This document shows positions 44,739-54,128 of a DNA stretch of 64,000 nucleotides, piece by piece; within the stretch, counting starts at the first letter, position 1; each line of letters begins with the position of its first letter. The notes beneath the pieces were generated by a model that was not told where the DNA came from, did no database searches, and saw nothing but the letters and a program-made list of their open reading frames with translations. The translations under genes and the position numbers were made by a program. Source of the DNA: RGIG529 sp963929765 (GTDB lineage Bacteria > Bacillota > Clostridia > Oscillospirales > Oscillospiraceae); assembly GCA_963929765.1 (NCBI GenBank), contig CAWVKD010000028.1, positions 8,843 to 72,842 of the forward strand. Reading direction: 5' to 3'.

Positions 44739-44767
44739 ATCATATGATATCCTACACCTTTTGTCAA
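44739..44767 (-). promoter_or_regulatory. Promoter of coaW
   Basis: Perfect TTGACA (44767-44762), 17-base spacer, TATGAT (44744-44739). Confidence 0.8.
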
Positions 44768-44789
44768 GAACAATGCCCTATTTTGCACA

Positions 44790-44842
44790 AAAAACAAATG
44801 CACATCCAGCTTCTTTTTGGGAAACAGGATGTGCATCATTTG
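44790..44842 (-). terminator. Terminator of murC
   Basis: A long imperfect inverted repeat: CAAATG-CACATCC pairs with GGATGTG-CAT-CATTTG with a 3-base bulge, followed on the - strand by a T run. It lies between coaW's promoter and the murC stop. Confidence 0.75.
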
Positions 44843-44846
44843 TTTT

Positions 44847-46226
44847 TTACTCTCCAACAAGCGCTTCGCCTACCGTATAGATATCGCCTGCACCAACGGT
44901 CAAAATCAGATCTCCTGGTCTCGCTATGTTGCGCAAGTAATCTGTCAGTTCTTTTAATGTTGCAAAATAACGGCTACCCGGAATCCGATCTGCCATATCT
45001 TTTGCTGAAATACCTAAGGTGTTTTTCTCTCTTGCTGCATAAATTTCTGCTAAAAGTACAACATCTGCTGCTTTCAGCTCTTTGATAAAATCGTCGAAAA
45101 GCGCTTTTGTTCTCGTATACGTGTGAGGCTGAAATGCGCAGATCAATCTTTTATAGGAGAGTGCTTTTGCAGCATTGAGAAGAGCATGGAGTTCACTGGG
45201 GTGATGAGCGTAGTCGTCATACACTTGTGCTCCATGATAGGTCCCTTTATATTGGAACCTCCGCTCAGAGCCGCGAAAACCATCCAGTCCTTTTTCAATA
45301 GCCTCTCCAGAAATGTCCAGTGCAATCGCTGAAGCAGCTGCTGCTAAAGCATTGTATATATTGTGCTGCCCAGGTATATGAAGTGCAACATGAGCATATT
45401 TCTGGCCACAGTATATAATATCAAAAACAGGTAGTTTATTCTCATATGTCAATTCGGCGCAATGCACATCAGCCGTCGGTTGAAAGCCAAATGTGATCAA
45501 CTTCCGTTTGATCCCAGCGATTGCTTCCATGGCACCTTCATCGTCTGCATTGACCACCACTATACCGTTTTCTTCTGGCGTTTGCAGGGCAAATGTGCGA
45601 AATGAATGTTGGATATCTTTTAAATCTTTGAAAAAGTCCAGATGGTCCGCTTCAACGTTTAAAATCACCGCTACAGTCGGTGAAAAGCTAAGAAAGGAGT
45701 TGCGGTATTCACAGGACTCTAAAATAATCGTGTCTCCTTTGCCAACACGATGACTAGCCCCCAACAATGGTAGTGTACCACCAATCATCACCGTAGGATC
45801 TGTTTGCGCCTCCATAAAAATATGAGTGGCCATGGAAGTTGTTGTGGTTTTGCCATGTGTGCCAGCAATGCAAACAGCATTACGATATCCTTGCATCAAC
45901 GCACCCCAAACCTGCGCCCGTTCGTATACCGGAACGCCTTTCTCATGTGCCGCTGCAATTTCCGGATTAGCATCCCCTACGGCAGCCGTTCGAATAACAC
46001 AATCTGCTTGGGAAATGTTGCTCTCCTGATGACCAATGACAATCGGAATCCCTATATCTCTTAAATGGCGAACAGCAGCACTTTCCTGCATATCAGATCC
46101 TGTAACATGAATCCCTATTCCATATAGTACCTCTGCCAAGGCACACATGGAAACGCCTCCGATGCCAACCAGATGAGCATGTCTCCCCGGCTGTAGTGTA
46201 TTGACAATCGTTTCATATTCCATCAT
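44847..46226 (-). CDS. murC: UDP-N-acetylmuramate--L-alanine ligase
   Basis: MurC adds L-Ala to UDP-MurNAc in peptidoglycan precursor synthesis. The 459-residue protein has the N-terminal Rossmann part HLVGIGGVSMCALAEVL, the ATP-binding AGTHGKTTTT (121-130), the Mur motif DDYAHHPSEL and the C-terminal domain. AGAGG precedes the paired ATGs. A single-gene unit with its own promoter. Confidence 0.97.
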   Translation of the reverse strand: MMEYETIVNTLQPGRHAHLVGIGGVSMCALAEVLYGIGIHVTGSDMQESAAVRHLRDIGIPIVIGHQESNISQADCVIRTAAVGDANPEIAAAHEKGVPVYERAQVWGALMQGYRNAVCIAGTHGKTTTTSMATHIFMEAQTDPTVMIGGTLPLLGASHRVGKGDTIILESCEYRNSFLSFSPTVAVILNVEADHLDFFKDLKDIQHSFRTFALQTPEENGIVVVNADDEGAMEAIAGIKRKLITFGFQPTADVHCAELTYENKLPVFDIIYCGQKYAHVALHIPGQHNIYNALAAAASAIALDISGEAIEKGLDGFRGSERRFQYKGTYHGAQVYDDYAHHPSELHALLNAAKALSYKRLICAFQPHTYTRTKALFDDFIKELKAADVVLLAEIYAAREKNTLGISAKDMADRIPGSRYFATLKELTDYLRNIARPGDLILTVGAGDIYTVGEALVGE

Positions 46227-46299
46227 ATAAGACCTCTCTAAAGGGCATTTCTTAAATTAGCTGGGTTGGATTCGCCTGACCAACTTTTTGTGATGTAAT

Positions 46300-46328
46300 A
46301 TTATACTACAGTTCCCATCGCATAACAA
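46300..46328 (-). promoter_or_regulatory. Promoter of murC
   Basis: TTGTTA (46328-46323), 17-base spacer, TATAAT (46305-46300), about 75 bases before the gene. Confidence 0.75.
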
Positions 46329-46431
46329 GTGGCAGCCCGTCGAAATTCCATCACTTGTTTTTATATTTTACCCAACGTAACAAAAAAGCCTCTGCCTTTA
46401 CACAATCATGTATCAAGCAGAGGCTATTTTT

Positions 46432-47805
<1,374 letters not shown>

Positions 47806-47891
47806 GTTTGAATACTCCTCTCAATTTCCTTTTTCGCTTTGTTTGGCTGCCAAAGCTGGGAGTACGCCCTTTGGTTGATACCAAGGCAAAT

Positions 47892-48163
47892 AAAAAATCC
47901 CTTGTCCTCTCTGTTCTCCTTGGAACTCTAGGACAAGAGACTACATTTTAGATCTCCTGCGGTACCACCTAAATTGGCGAAAAAACGCCCGCTCTGTACG
48001 CACCAACATGCGTTTTCTTTGTTAACGAGGGAATCCCCGTCGGTCGCTACTATGCACATGCAGTTCAGACCGCCCTCCTGGGTCCATTCAACATACCATC
48101 TGCACTGCGCTCTCACCATCCGCAATTCGCTTTGCCATCCGGGTTTATGTTTACTTTTCCCAA
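47892..48163 (-). promoter_or_regulatory. Tryptophan T-box leader of trpB
   Basis: Stem I begins at about 48163. The base helix UUGGG/CCCA, the AGUA S-turn strand and the opposing GAA-UGG-A place the specifier UGG (Trp) at 48086-48084. The T-box sequence AGGTGGTACCGC is at 47970-47959. The terminator stem pairs 47939-47930 with 47908-47899, followed by T6. The NCCA-pairing bases read UGGU. Confidence 0.92.
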
Positions 48164-48191
48164 TCATCAGTTTTGATATTAAACTACATTC

Positions 48192-48220
48192 AGTATACTG
48201 CATACCTTATCGTTTGTCAA
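48192..48220 (-). promoter_or_regulatory. Promoter of the trpB T-box transcript
   Basis: Perfect TTGACA (48220-48215), 17-base spacer, TATACT (48197-48192). Confidence 0.85.
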
Positions 48221-48348
48221 GTCTCTTTCCTCTCATTCTGAAAAGAGCCAGAGCATCAACATCTTTCCTTTTTTTGCGCACCTTCCCCTCTTACCAAGAA
48301 TACTATGGTATTGACCCGTACTTGCGTGTTTCAATGGAGGGAATGCTG

Positions 48349-49227
48349 ATGAAAAAACAAATGCATTTTAGCGTTATTGGCGGTGATCTGCGGCAAGGAA
48401 AGCTGGCAGAACTTTTAGCAAAAGACGGTCATACCGTACATACCTTTGGACTTGAACGGTTGCCGGAGCCCCTTTCTGTACCTCAGGATAAAACAGTAGA
48501 ACAGGCTGCTGCTTCTGCCGATTGCGTCATTTTGCCTCTTCCCATGTGTGGGGAAGATGGCCTTAATTTACCTTTTGGTAACACTCGTTGCTCATTGGGA
48601 CAACTGATGACTGTCTTGCGTCCAGAGCAAATCATTTGCGCCGGAATGGTAGACGCTGCACTTTCACAAAGCGCTGCTACCCGTGGACTTGTTATCCATG
48701 ATTATTTTGCCCAAGAAGAATTTGCCATTGCCAATGCAATTCCAACAGTAGAAGGCGCTATTGGAATTGCCATGGAGGAAATGCCCATTACATTACATGG
48801 TGCCAACGTGTTGATTATTGGCTACGGGCGGTTGGGCAGCCTACTGGCTCATCATTTAAGAGCATTAGGCGCTCATGTTTCTGTCTCTGCCCGCCGGTAT
48901 GACGATTTTGCCTGGATCAAAGCATATGATTATCAGCCGCTTCATACATCACATTTGGAGGAGGCGCTTCCTTCTTTTGACGTGATTTTTAACACCGTGC
49001 CTGCGCAAATCTTGGATGATCACCGTCTTTCTTTGCTTTCTCCTGGCTGTCTATGCATTGACTTAGCCTCTCGTCCCGGCGGTATTGCTTTTGAAGCAGC
49101 TGCAGAACTCGGTGTAAAAGTCATTTGGGCTCTGTCCTTGCCGGGCAAAGTGGCACCCGTCACCGCCGGCAAAGCAATACGGGATACCATCTATAATATT
49201 TTACAGGAATTGGGAGTGTCTCTATGA
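48349..49227 (+). CDS. dpaA: Dipicolinate synthase subunit A
   Basis: DpaA (SpoVFA) makes dipicolinic acid, the calcium chelator of the spore core, from dihydroxytetrahydrodipicolinate in the mother cell. The 292-residue protein has an N-terminal catalytic domain (HFSVIGGDLRQGKLAELL) and a NAD(P)-binding Rossmann part VLIIGYGRLGSLLAHHLR. Three in-frame ATGs occur; 48349 has GGAGG eight bases upstream. It overlaps dpaB by 4 bp. A sigma-K promoter could not be placed with confidence. Confidence 0.94.
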   Translation: MKKQMHFSVIGGDLRQGKLAELLAKDGHTVHTFGLERLPEPLSVPQDKTVEQAAASADCVILPLPMCGEDGLNLPFGNTRCSLGQLMTVLRPEQIICAGMVDAALSQSAATRGLVIHDYFAQEEFAIANAIPTVEGAIGIAMEEMPITLHGANVLIIGYGRLGSLLAHHLRALGAHVSVSARRYDDFAWIKAYDYQPLHTSHLEEALPSFDVIFNTVPAQILDDHRLSLLSPGCLCIDLASRPGGIAFEAAAELGVKVIWALSLPGKVAPVTAGKAIRDTIYNILQELGVSL

Positions 49228-49802
49228 AAAAAGCCTCTGTAGGATTCGCCTTCTGCGGCTCTTATTGCACATACGATCAAGTGTTTCCAGCCTTACAAAA
49301 AACTGTAGAACAGTATGAAACCGTTCTTCCTATCGTATCGGAACACAGTGCAGAAACAGATACCCGCTTTGGAACGGCAAAGGAGCATCTTGAAACCATT
49401 GAAAGCATCACAAAACACCATGCTTTGAAAACCATTCCAGAAGTCGAGCCCATAGGCCCTCAAAAGCTTTTAGATGTACTTGTCATTGCACCATGTACAG
49501 GAAACACCATTGCAAAACTGGCCTCTGCCATTGCTGATACTTCTGTTACAATGGCAGCCAAAGCTCACTTGCGGAATGGCCGCCCTGTTGTAATCGCTGT
49601 TTCTACCAATGATGGCCTAAGTGCCAACGCTCAGAATATTGGGGCCCTTCTTGCACGGAAAAATATCTATTTCGTTCCTTTTCGGCAAGATGATCCCGTA
49701 GGAAAACCCACTTCTCTTGTTGCTGACATGGACTTGATTCCAGATACCATCGAAGCAGCATTGCACGGCCAACAATTACAACCTCTTTTCAAAGTAATTT
49801 AA
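49224..49802 (+). CDS. dpaB: Dipicolinate synthase subunit B
   Basis: The 192-residue flavoprotein-like partner of DpaA. It has VGFAFCGSYCTYDQVFPAL and the FMN-type loop VIAPCTGNTIAKLASAIADT, both typical of SpoVFB. It is coupled to dpaA by overlap and closed by a strong terminator. Together they form the spore dipicolinate synthase. Confidence 0.94.
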   Translation: MKKASVGFAFCGSYCTYDQVFPALQKTVEQYETVLPIVSEHSAETDTRFGTAKEHLETIESITKHHALKTIPEVEPIGPQKLLDVLVIAPCTGNTIAKLASAIADTSVTMAAKAHLRNGRPVVIAVSTNDGLSANAQNIGALLARKNIYFVPFRQDDPVGKPTSLVADMDLIPDTIEAALHGQQLQPLFKVI

Positions 49803-49845
49803 AAAATCGCCCAGTATGATCTATCCATACTGGGCGATTTTCCTA
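49803..49845. terminator. Bidirectional terminator between dpaB and the ABC ATPase gene
   Basis: A perfect 16-bp inverted repeat (49803-49818 with 49826-49841), a 7-base loop, and T/A runs on both strands. Confidence 0.92.
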
Positions 49846-49855
49846 TGCTCATTTT

Positions 49856-50647
49856 TCAGGAAAGTAACATCCGGTCACTAGCAGCATCTCCGCTCAATTC
49901 TGTAAATTTATGCAAAAGATCTTCTACTTTTAGCTGCCTTTTTTCTTCACCACATACATCGAAAATAATTTGTCCATTGTGCATCATAATCAGGCGGTTG
50001 CCATATTCAATGGCGTTGGCCATGTTATGGGTAATCATTAACGTAGTCAGGTGATCTCGTTCTACGATTTTTTGTGTGATTTCCAAAACTTTGCGAGCCG
50101 TCTTCGGGTCAAGTGCGGCTGTGTGTTCGTCTAGTAAAAGAAGTTTCGGCTTTTGCAGTGCTGACATTAACAATGTAATGGCCTGTCGCTGCCCACCAGA
50201 CAGCAAACCCACTTTTGATGTCAGTCGCGTTTCAAGCCCCAATTCCAATTCTTTCAGCATATCTTGATACATCTTCCGCTCTTGATTGCGAATCCCCCAA
50301 CGTAAAGTGCGAGTTCTCCCCCGTCGGTAGGCAAGTGCCAAATTCTCTTCGATGCCCATTGTAGCAGCAGTCCCATTCATAGGATCTTGAAAGACACGGC
50401 CCAGGAATTTGGCCCGTTTATACTCCTGTAATTTTGTAACATTGACTCCATCAATCAGAATACTGCCTTCATCTACACCAAATACACCGGCTACTGCATT
50501 CAGTAAAGTGGATTTTCCAGCACCATTGCCCCCAATGACAGTAACAAAATCGCCCTCTTTCAATGTTAGGGACAATTTGTGCAAAGCCTTTTTTTCGTTG
50601 ATAGTCCCTGCATTGAACGTCTTGGAGATCTCTTTGATTTCAAGCAT
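49856..50647 (-). CDS. ABC transporter ATP-binding protein (TrpXYZ-type)
   Basis: The 263-residue ATPase of a three-part import system. Walker A is GGNGAGKST, the signature LLSGGQRQAITLLMSAL, Walker B LLLLDEHTAALDP (with His in the usual Pro position) and the H-loop MITHNM. ATG 50647 has AGGTGGG upstream; the alternative GTG is 12 bases earlier. It follows the permease with an 8-bp overlap. Confidence 0.92.
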   Translation of the reverse strand: MLEIKEISKTFNAGTINEKKALHKLSLTLKEGDFVTVIGGNGAGKSTLLNAVAGVFGVDEGSILIDGVNVTKLQEYKRAKFLGRVFQDPMNGTAATMGIEENLALAYRRGRTRTLRWGIRNQERKMYQDMLKELELGLETRLTSKVGLLSGGQRQAITLLMSALQKPKLLLLDEHTAALDPKTARKVLEITQKIVERDHLTTLMITHNMANAIEYGNRLIMMHNGQIIFDVCGEEKRQLKVEDLLHKFTELSGDAASDRMLLS

Positions 50648-51536
50648 GCTTTGACCCACCTTTCGAGAAATAGCGATTCTTCAAATAAGGAATAGCTAGT
50701 GCAATAGCCACAATGACAGCACTGAACAGTTTCAAATCTGTGGTCGAGAGACCCAATTGAACAACAACGGCAATGACAATATAATAGATCACAGAACCAA
50801 TTACAATTGAGGACAAACTCAACGCAAAATTGCGGAAAATATGGCCGAAAATAACTTCACCTATAATAACAGCTGCCAGACCGATGACAATAGCACCACG
50901 TCCCATATTGATATCTGCATTGCCCTGGAACATGGCATATAAGCCACCAGAGAGAGCAACAAGGCCATTGGATAACACAAGTCCTATTATCTTCATTCGA
51001 TCTGTATTGATCCCCTGTGCCCGAGACATATTGGGATTACTACCTGTTGCTCGAATGGCACTTCCCAATTCTGTTCCAAAAAACCAATATAAAAGCGCAA
51101 TGATCACAGCTGCAAAAATCAGGCCAACCACGATGGATTGATTGATGTACCGCAAACTGACTGTTAAATCGTATGTATCGACGCTAATCGACTGAGTTGC
51201 CCTGCCCATAATACGCATATTAATGGAATAGAGAGCAAGTTGGGTTAAAATACCAGATAGAATGGGAGGAATGCCCATTTTGGTATGGATAAACCCTGTG
51301 ATCAAACCAGCCAACATACCTGCAACAAACGCAAATACTAGAGACAGAAGTGGGTGTACGCCATTGATAATCAGCATCGCTGCTACAGCGCCACCGGTAC
51401 AGAGACTGCCATCTACCGTTAGATCTGCATAATCCAACACTTTATACGTAATATAGACGCCAAGCGCCATAATCCCCCATATGATCCCTTGTGCGATGGA
51501 GCCAGGCAACGCGCCCAGCAGCGACATAATCGACAT
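50640..51536 (-). CDS. ABC transporter permease (TrpXYZ-type)
   Basis: A 298-residue membrane protein with about eight to nine helices, resembling LivH-type permeases: SIAQGIIWGIMALGVYITYKVLDYADLTVDGSL and ATGSNPNMSRAQGINTDRMK. The latter is the coupling loop. It lies between the substrate-binding lipoprotein and ATPase genes. Substrate is inferred from the upstream T-box to be an amino acid. Confidence 0.92.
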   Translation of the reverse strand: MSIMSLLGALPGSIAQGIIWGIMALGVYITYKVLDYADLTVDGSLCTGGAVAAMLIINGVHPLLSLVFAFVAGMLAGLITGFIHTKMGIPPILSGILTQLALYSINMRIMGRATQSISVDTYDLTVSLRYINQSIVVGLIFAAVIIALLYWFFGTELGSAIRATGSNPNMSRAQGINTDRMKIIGLVLSNGLVALSGGLYAMFQGNADINMGRGAIVIGLAAVIIGEVIFGHIFRNFALSLSSIVIGSVIYYIVIAVVVQLGLSTTDLKLFSAVIVAIALAIPYLKNRYFSKGGSKHA

Positions 51537-51631
51537 TCCCTTTTCCTTCCCTTCTATGTCTCAAAACAGCGCAAATTTGCGACAAGGAATCTCGTCGCAA
51601 ATTTACACTGTTTCATTCACTTTTCTTTGTT

Positions 51632-52675
51632 TTACTCTGCTAGCTGTGATTCTAAATCACTAGGAATGGTAATTCCAATATCCTCTGCTACCTCTTTGTT
51701 GATAACCAATGTAAGTTCAGAGGATTCCATAAATTGAATCGGCATCGTGGCAGGGTCTTTTCCGTTGACCAAGATATCATATGCCATCAAACCTGCCTGG
51801 TAACCAAGCGTATAGTAATTGACGGAATAGGTAGCCAGTCCACCAGAATTAACCATGTTTTCTTCCCCACAGATTGTCGGGATCTTTGCAGGTACAGCAA
51901 TGTTCTTTACAATCTCTATATTAGCTGCAAAGAGGTTATCCGTCGGAATATACAATGCGTCCTGTTCACCACAGGCTTTTGTCACAACAGTCTGAATTTC
52001 ATTGGAATCGGCAGCAGTGTATTCTTTTACGGTGTATCCTGCAGCTTCCAAAGCGGTCTTTGCTTGCTGTGCCTGTACAACTGAGTTGTCCTCAGAGGAA
52101 CAATATAAAATACCAACCGACTGGACTTCTGGGCAAAGCTGCTGCATCAATTTGACATGTTCCGCAATGGGACTCAGGTCAGAGCAACCTGTAACATTCC
52201 GTCCCGGTGCCTCGTTAGACTCCACGAGGCCAGCTGCTGCATAGTCTGTGATAGAAACGCCCACAATGGGAATAGTGTTGGTAGCCTGAGCTGACGCCTG
52301 TGCCGCACCAGTTGCATTGGCTAAGATCAGGTCCACACCATCATTTACAAATTTTGTAGCAATGGTAGTACAATTGGTGGCTTCACCCTGTGCATTTTGA
52401 TATTCAAAGGACACAGCATCTCCCAACTTCTCTTTTAAAGCGGCCTGAAATCCTTCTGTTGCTTTATCCAATGCGTTATGTTCAACCAGTTGGATAATAC
52501 CAATTTTGTACGTTCCTACACTCGCATTCGGATCACTGCTTACAGTAGGAGTAGCGCTTTCATTTGAGGCGCTGTCCGAATTTTGGGGCTCATTTGTCTG
52601 ACCACAAGCTGCTAATGCAAACAGCATAGAGATTGCCAGAACGGCCGCCATCATTTTTGCAAGTTTCTTCATCAT
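51632..52675 (-). CDS. ABC transporter substrate-binding lipoprotein (TrpX-like)
   Basis: A 347-residue lipoprotein with signal peptide MMKKLAKMMAAVLAISMLFALAACG, the lipobox Cys in LAACG, then a Ser/Thr-rich linker and a periplasmic-binding-like domain of the DUF534/TrpX group (YKIGIIQLVEHNALDKATEGF; NATGAAQASAQAT; VGILYCSSEDNS). ATG 52675 or the next codon follows AAGGAG. It heads a three-gene importer controlled by a T-box. Confidence 0.92.
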   Translation of the reverse strand: MMKKLAKMMAAVLAISMLFALAACGQTNEPQNSDSASNESATPTVSSDPNASVGTYKIGIIQLVEHNALDKATEGFQAALKEKLGDAVSFEYQNAQGEATNCTTIATKFVNDGVDLILANATGAAQASAQATNTIPIVGVSITDYAAAGLVESNEAPGRNVTGCSDLSPIAEHVKLMQQLCPEVQSVGILYCSSEDNSVVQAQQAKTALEAAGYTVKEYTAADSNEIQTVVTKACGEQDALYIPTDNLFAANIEIVKNIAVPAKIPTICGEENMVNSGGLATYSVNYYTLGYQAGLMAYDILVNGKDPATMPIQFMESSELTLVINKEVAEDIGITIPSDLESQLAE

Positions 52676-52700
52676 ATGCACTCCTTTTCCTTTATTGAAT

Positions 52701-52945
52701 AAAAAAGAGCCCTCCAACATAGTCAGAGGACGGAATTCACCCCGTGTTACCACCTCAGTTCCGCAAAATCATTTGACTTTGCGCTCTTCGAGTTTTCACA
52801 CTCTCGGCAGATCACGATACCAACCGGCCACAGCCTACTACACAAGGATTCAGCGGGCAGCTCACAAGAGGAATTTCGAACAAGGTTATGCCTTTTCAGC
52901 AACCGGCAATCTCTACATTCTCTCTTTGTTCGCATGTCTCTTGAT
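52701..52945 (-). promoter_or_regulatory. T-box leader of the ABC importer
   Basis: Base helix CAAGAG/CTCTTG (52943-52938 with 52870-52865) is followed by an upper helix CGAACAA/TTGTTCG. The specifier strand between them is GAAATTC (52877-52871), reading as UUC (Phe) or AUU (Ile), not UGG. The distal GGTTGCTG loop is present. The T-box sequence AGGTGGTAACACGG lies at 52755-52742, and a short terminator stem pairs 52731-52726 with 52714-52709, followed by T6. Confidence 0.88.
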
Positions 52946-52972
52946 CATTGCTATTTCAATATGATTAACTGC

Positions 52973-53001
52973 ATTATAAAGGTCTTTTTTCTGCTTGTCA
53001 A
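52973..53001 (-). promoter_or_regulatory. Promoter of the ABC importer T-box transcript
   Basis: Perfect TTGACA (53001-52996), 17-base spacer, perfect TATAAT (52978-52973). Confidence 0.88.
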
Positions 53002-53104
53002 TCATTTTTCGGAAAGCCAGCACTTTAAAGGGCTAAATTCTACAGTTGCTACAAATATTTCTGTGATTTCTGTGAAAAATGAATTATATACCTTAGTCAT
53101 CTTT

Positions 53105-53144
53105 CAAAGAGAAAGGCGCTGCTGGACATCGATTCCAGCAGCGC
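53105..53144 (-). terminator. Terminator of spo0A
   Basis: An 11-bp GC-rich inverted repeat (53116-53126 with 53134-53144) is followed on the - strand by a T-rich stretch, just after the spo0A stop. Confidence 0.85.
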
Positions 53145-53150
53145 ATGGAA

Positions 53151-53939
53151 CTAAATCTGGGCTTTTTCCTTTCGCTTGAGTTGCAGGCGATCTGCAATCA
53201 TGGCAATGAATTCACTGTTGGTTGGCTTCCCTTTTGCATTGGATACTGTATAGCCAAAATATTTTTGTAGTGTTTCTAGATCTCCTCGGTCCCAAGCCAC
53301 TTCAATGGCATGCCGGATGGCACGTTCTACACGGGATGGTGTTGTACCGAACCGCTTTGCCACTTCCGGATACAGTACTTTTGTCACTGCATTGATCACG
53401 TCCATATCGTGGACTGCCAACACAATTGCCTCTCTTAAATACTGATAGCCCTTGATATGCGCAGGCACGCCAATCTCATGGATAATAGCTGTTACTAACA
53501 CCTCTAGGCTTTCTCCTCTGGATGGGCGAAGTAAAGAAATTTCTTCTGATGGTGCAACAGAACCATTTCGCATTTGACGAATGCGTTCCATCACACTGTT
53601 GGGTCTACATGGTTTCATCATGAAATAACCTGCACCTAAAGCCGCTGCCTGTTGTACCACATGTTCTTTCACAAAATTAGACAGGACAAGTACTTCCATT
53701 TTCGGCCAGCGGTTGGCAGGATCTATTTCTTTTAAAGCTTCCAAACCATCCATTTGCGCCAAAAGCACATCCATCACCAGAACATCCGGACGCAACTCAC
53801 TGGCCATACGAACCAACTCTGCTCCATCACCTGTTTGACCCACAATTTCCAAATCTTCTTCACCTGACAAAGTATCTACCAACAAGGAACGAAATTCTTC
53901 GCCGGCGTCTGCAACTAAAATCCGAACGCGATTACCCAT
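53151..53939 (-). CDS. spo0A: Sporulation master regulator Spo0A
   Basis: The phosphorelay output regulator that starts sporulation. The 262-residue protein has a receiver domain with D57 as acceptor, Ser in place of the usual switch Thr (VLSNFVKE) and the MKP loop Lys, then a DNA-binding domain with SRVERAIRHAIEVAWDRGD and IADRLQLKRK. The acidic pocket is D11-A12 instead of two acids. ATG 53939 follows GGAGATGG. Two 0A boxes lie upstream at 54105-54121. Confidence 0.95.
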   Translation of the reverse strand: MGNRVRILVADAGEEFRSLLVDTLSGEEDLEIVGQTGDGAELVRMASELRPDVLVMDVLLAQMDGLEALKEIDPANRWPKMEVLVLSNFVKEHVVQQAAALGAGYFMMKPCRPNSVMERIRQMRNGSVAPSEEISLLRPSRGESLEVLVTAIIHEIGVPAHIKGYQYLREAIVLAVHDMDVINAVTKVLYPEVAKRFGTTPSRVERAIRHAIEVAWDRGDLETLQKYFGYTVSNAKGKPTNSEFIAMIADRLQLKRKEKAQI

Positions 53940-54104
53940 TGTTCCATCTCCCTCACTTTTTGACTCTGTTTCATGCTTCACAAAACACGTGCCTATAAAT
54001 TACCATAAAATGACAGCATTTTCAAGAGATTTTTCTTATTTTATGAGAGAAAGATTTGACTTTTTTTATTAAAATTTTGTGGTTTATTGAACTTTTTCCC
54101 TTTT

Positions 54105-54121
54105 TTCGACAAAGTTCGACA
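54105..54121 (-). promoter_or_regulatory. Tandem 0A boxes upstream of spo0A
   Basis: TGTCGAA occurs twice on the - strand (54121-54115 and 54111-54105), spaced exactly one helical turn, between spoIVB and spo0A. Confidence 0.75.
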
Positions 54122-54128
54122 TGATTCA

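Noticed and set aside
48045..48070. Reading the trpB T-box specifier as CUG or UGC from a second GAA triplet
   Set aside because: The base helix and the AGUA/GAA loop geometry place the specifier at UGG (48084-48086) instead.
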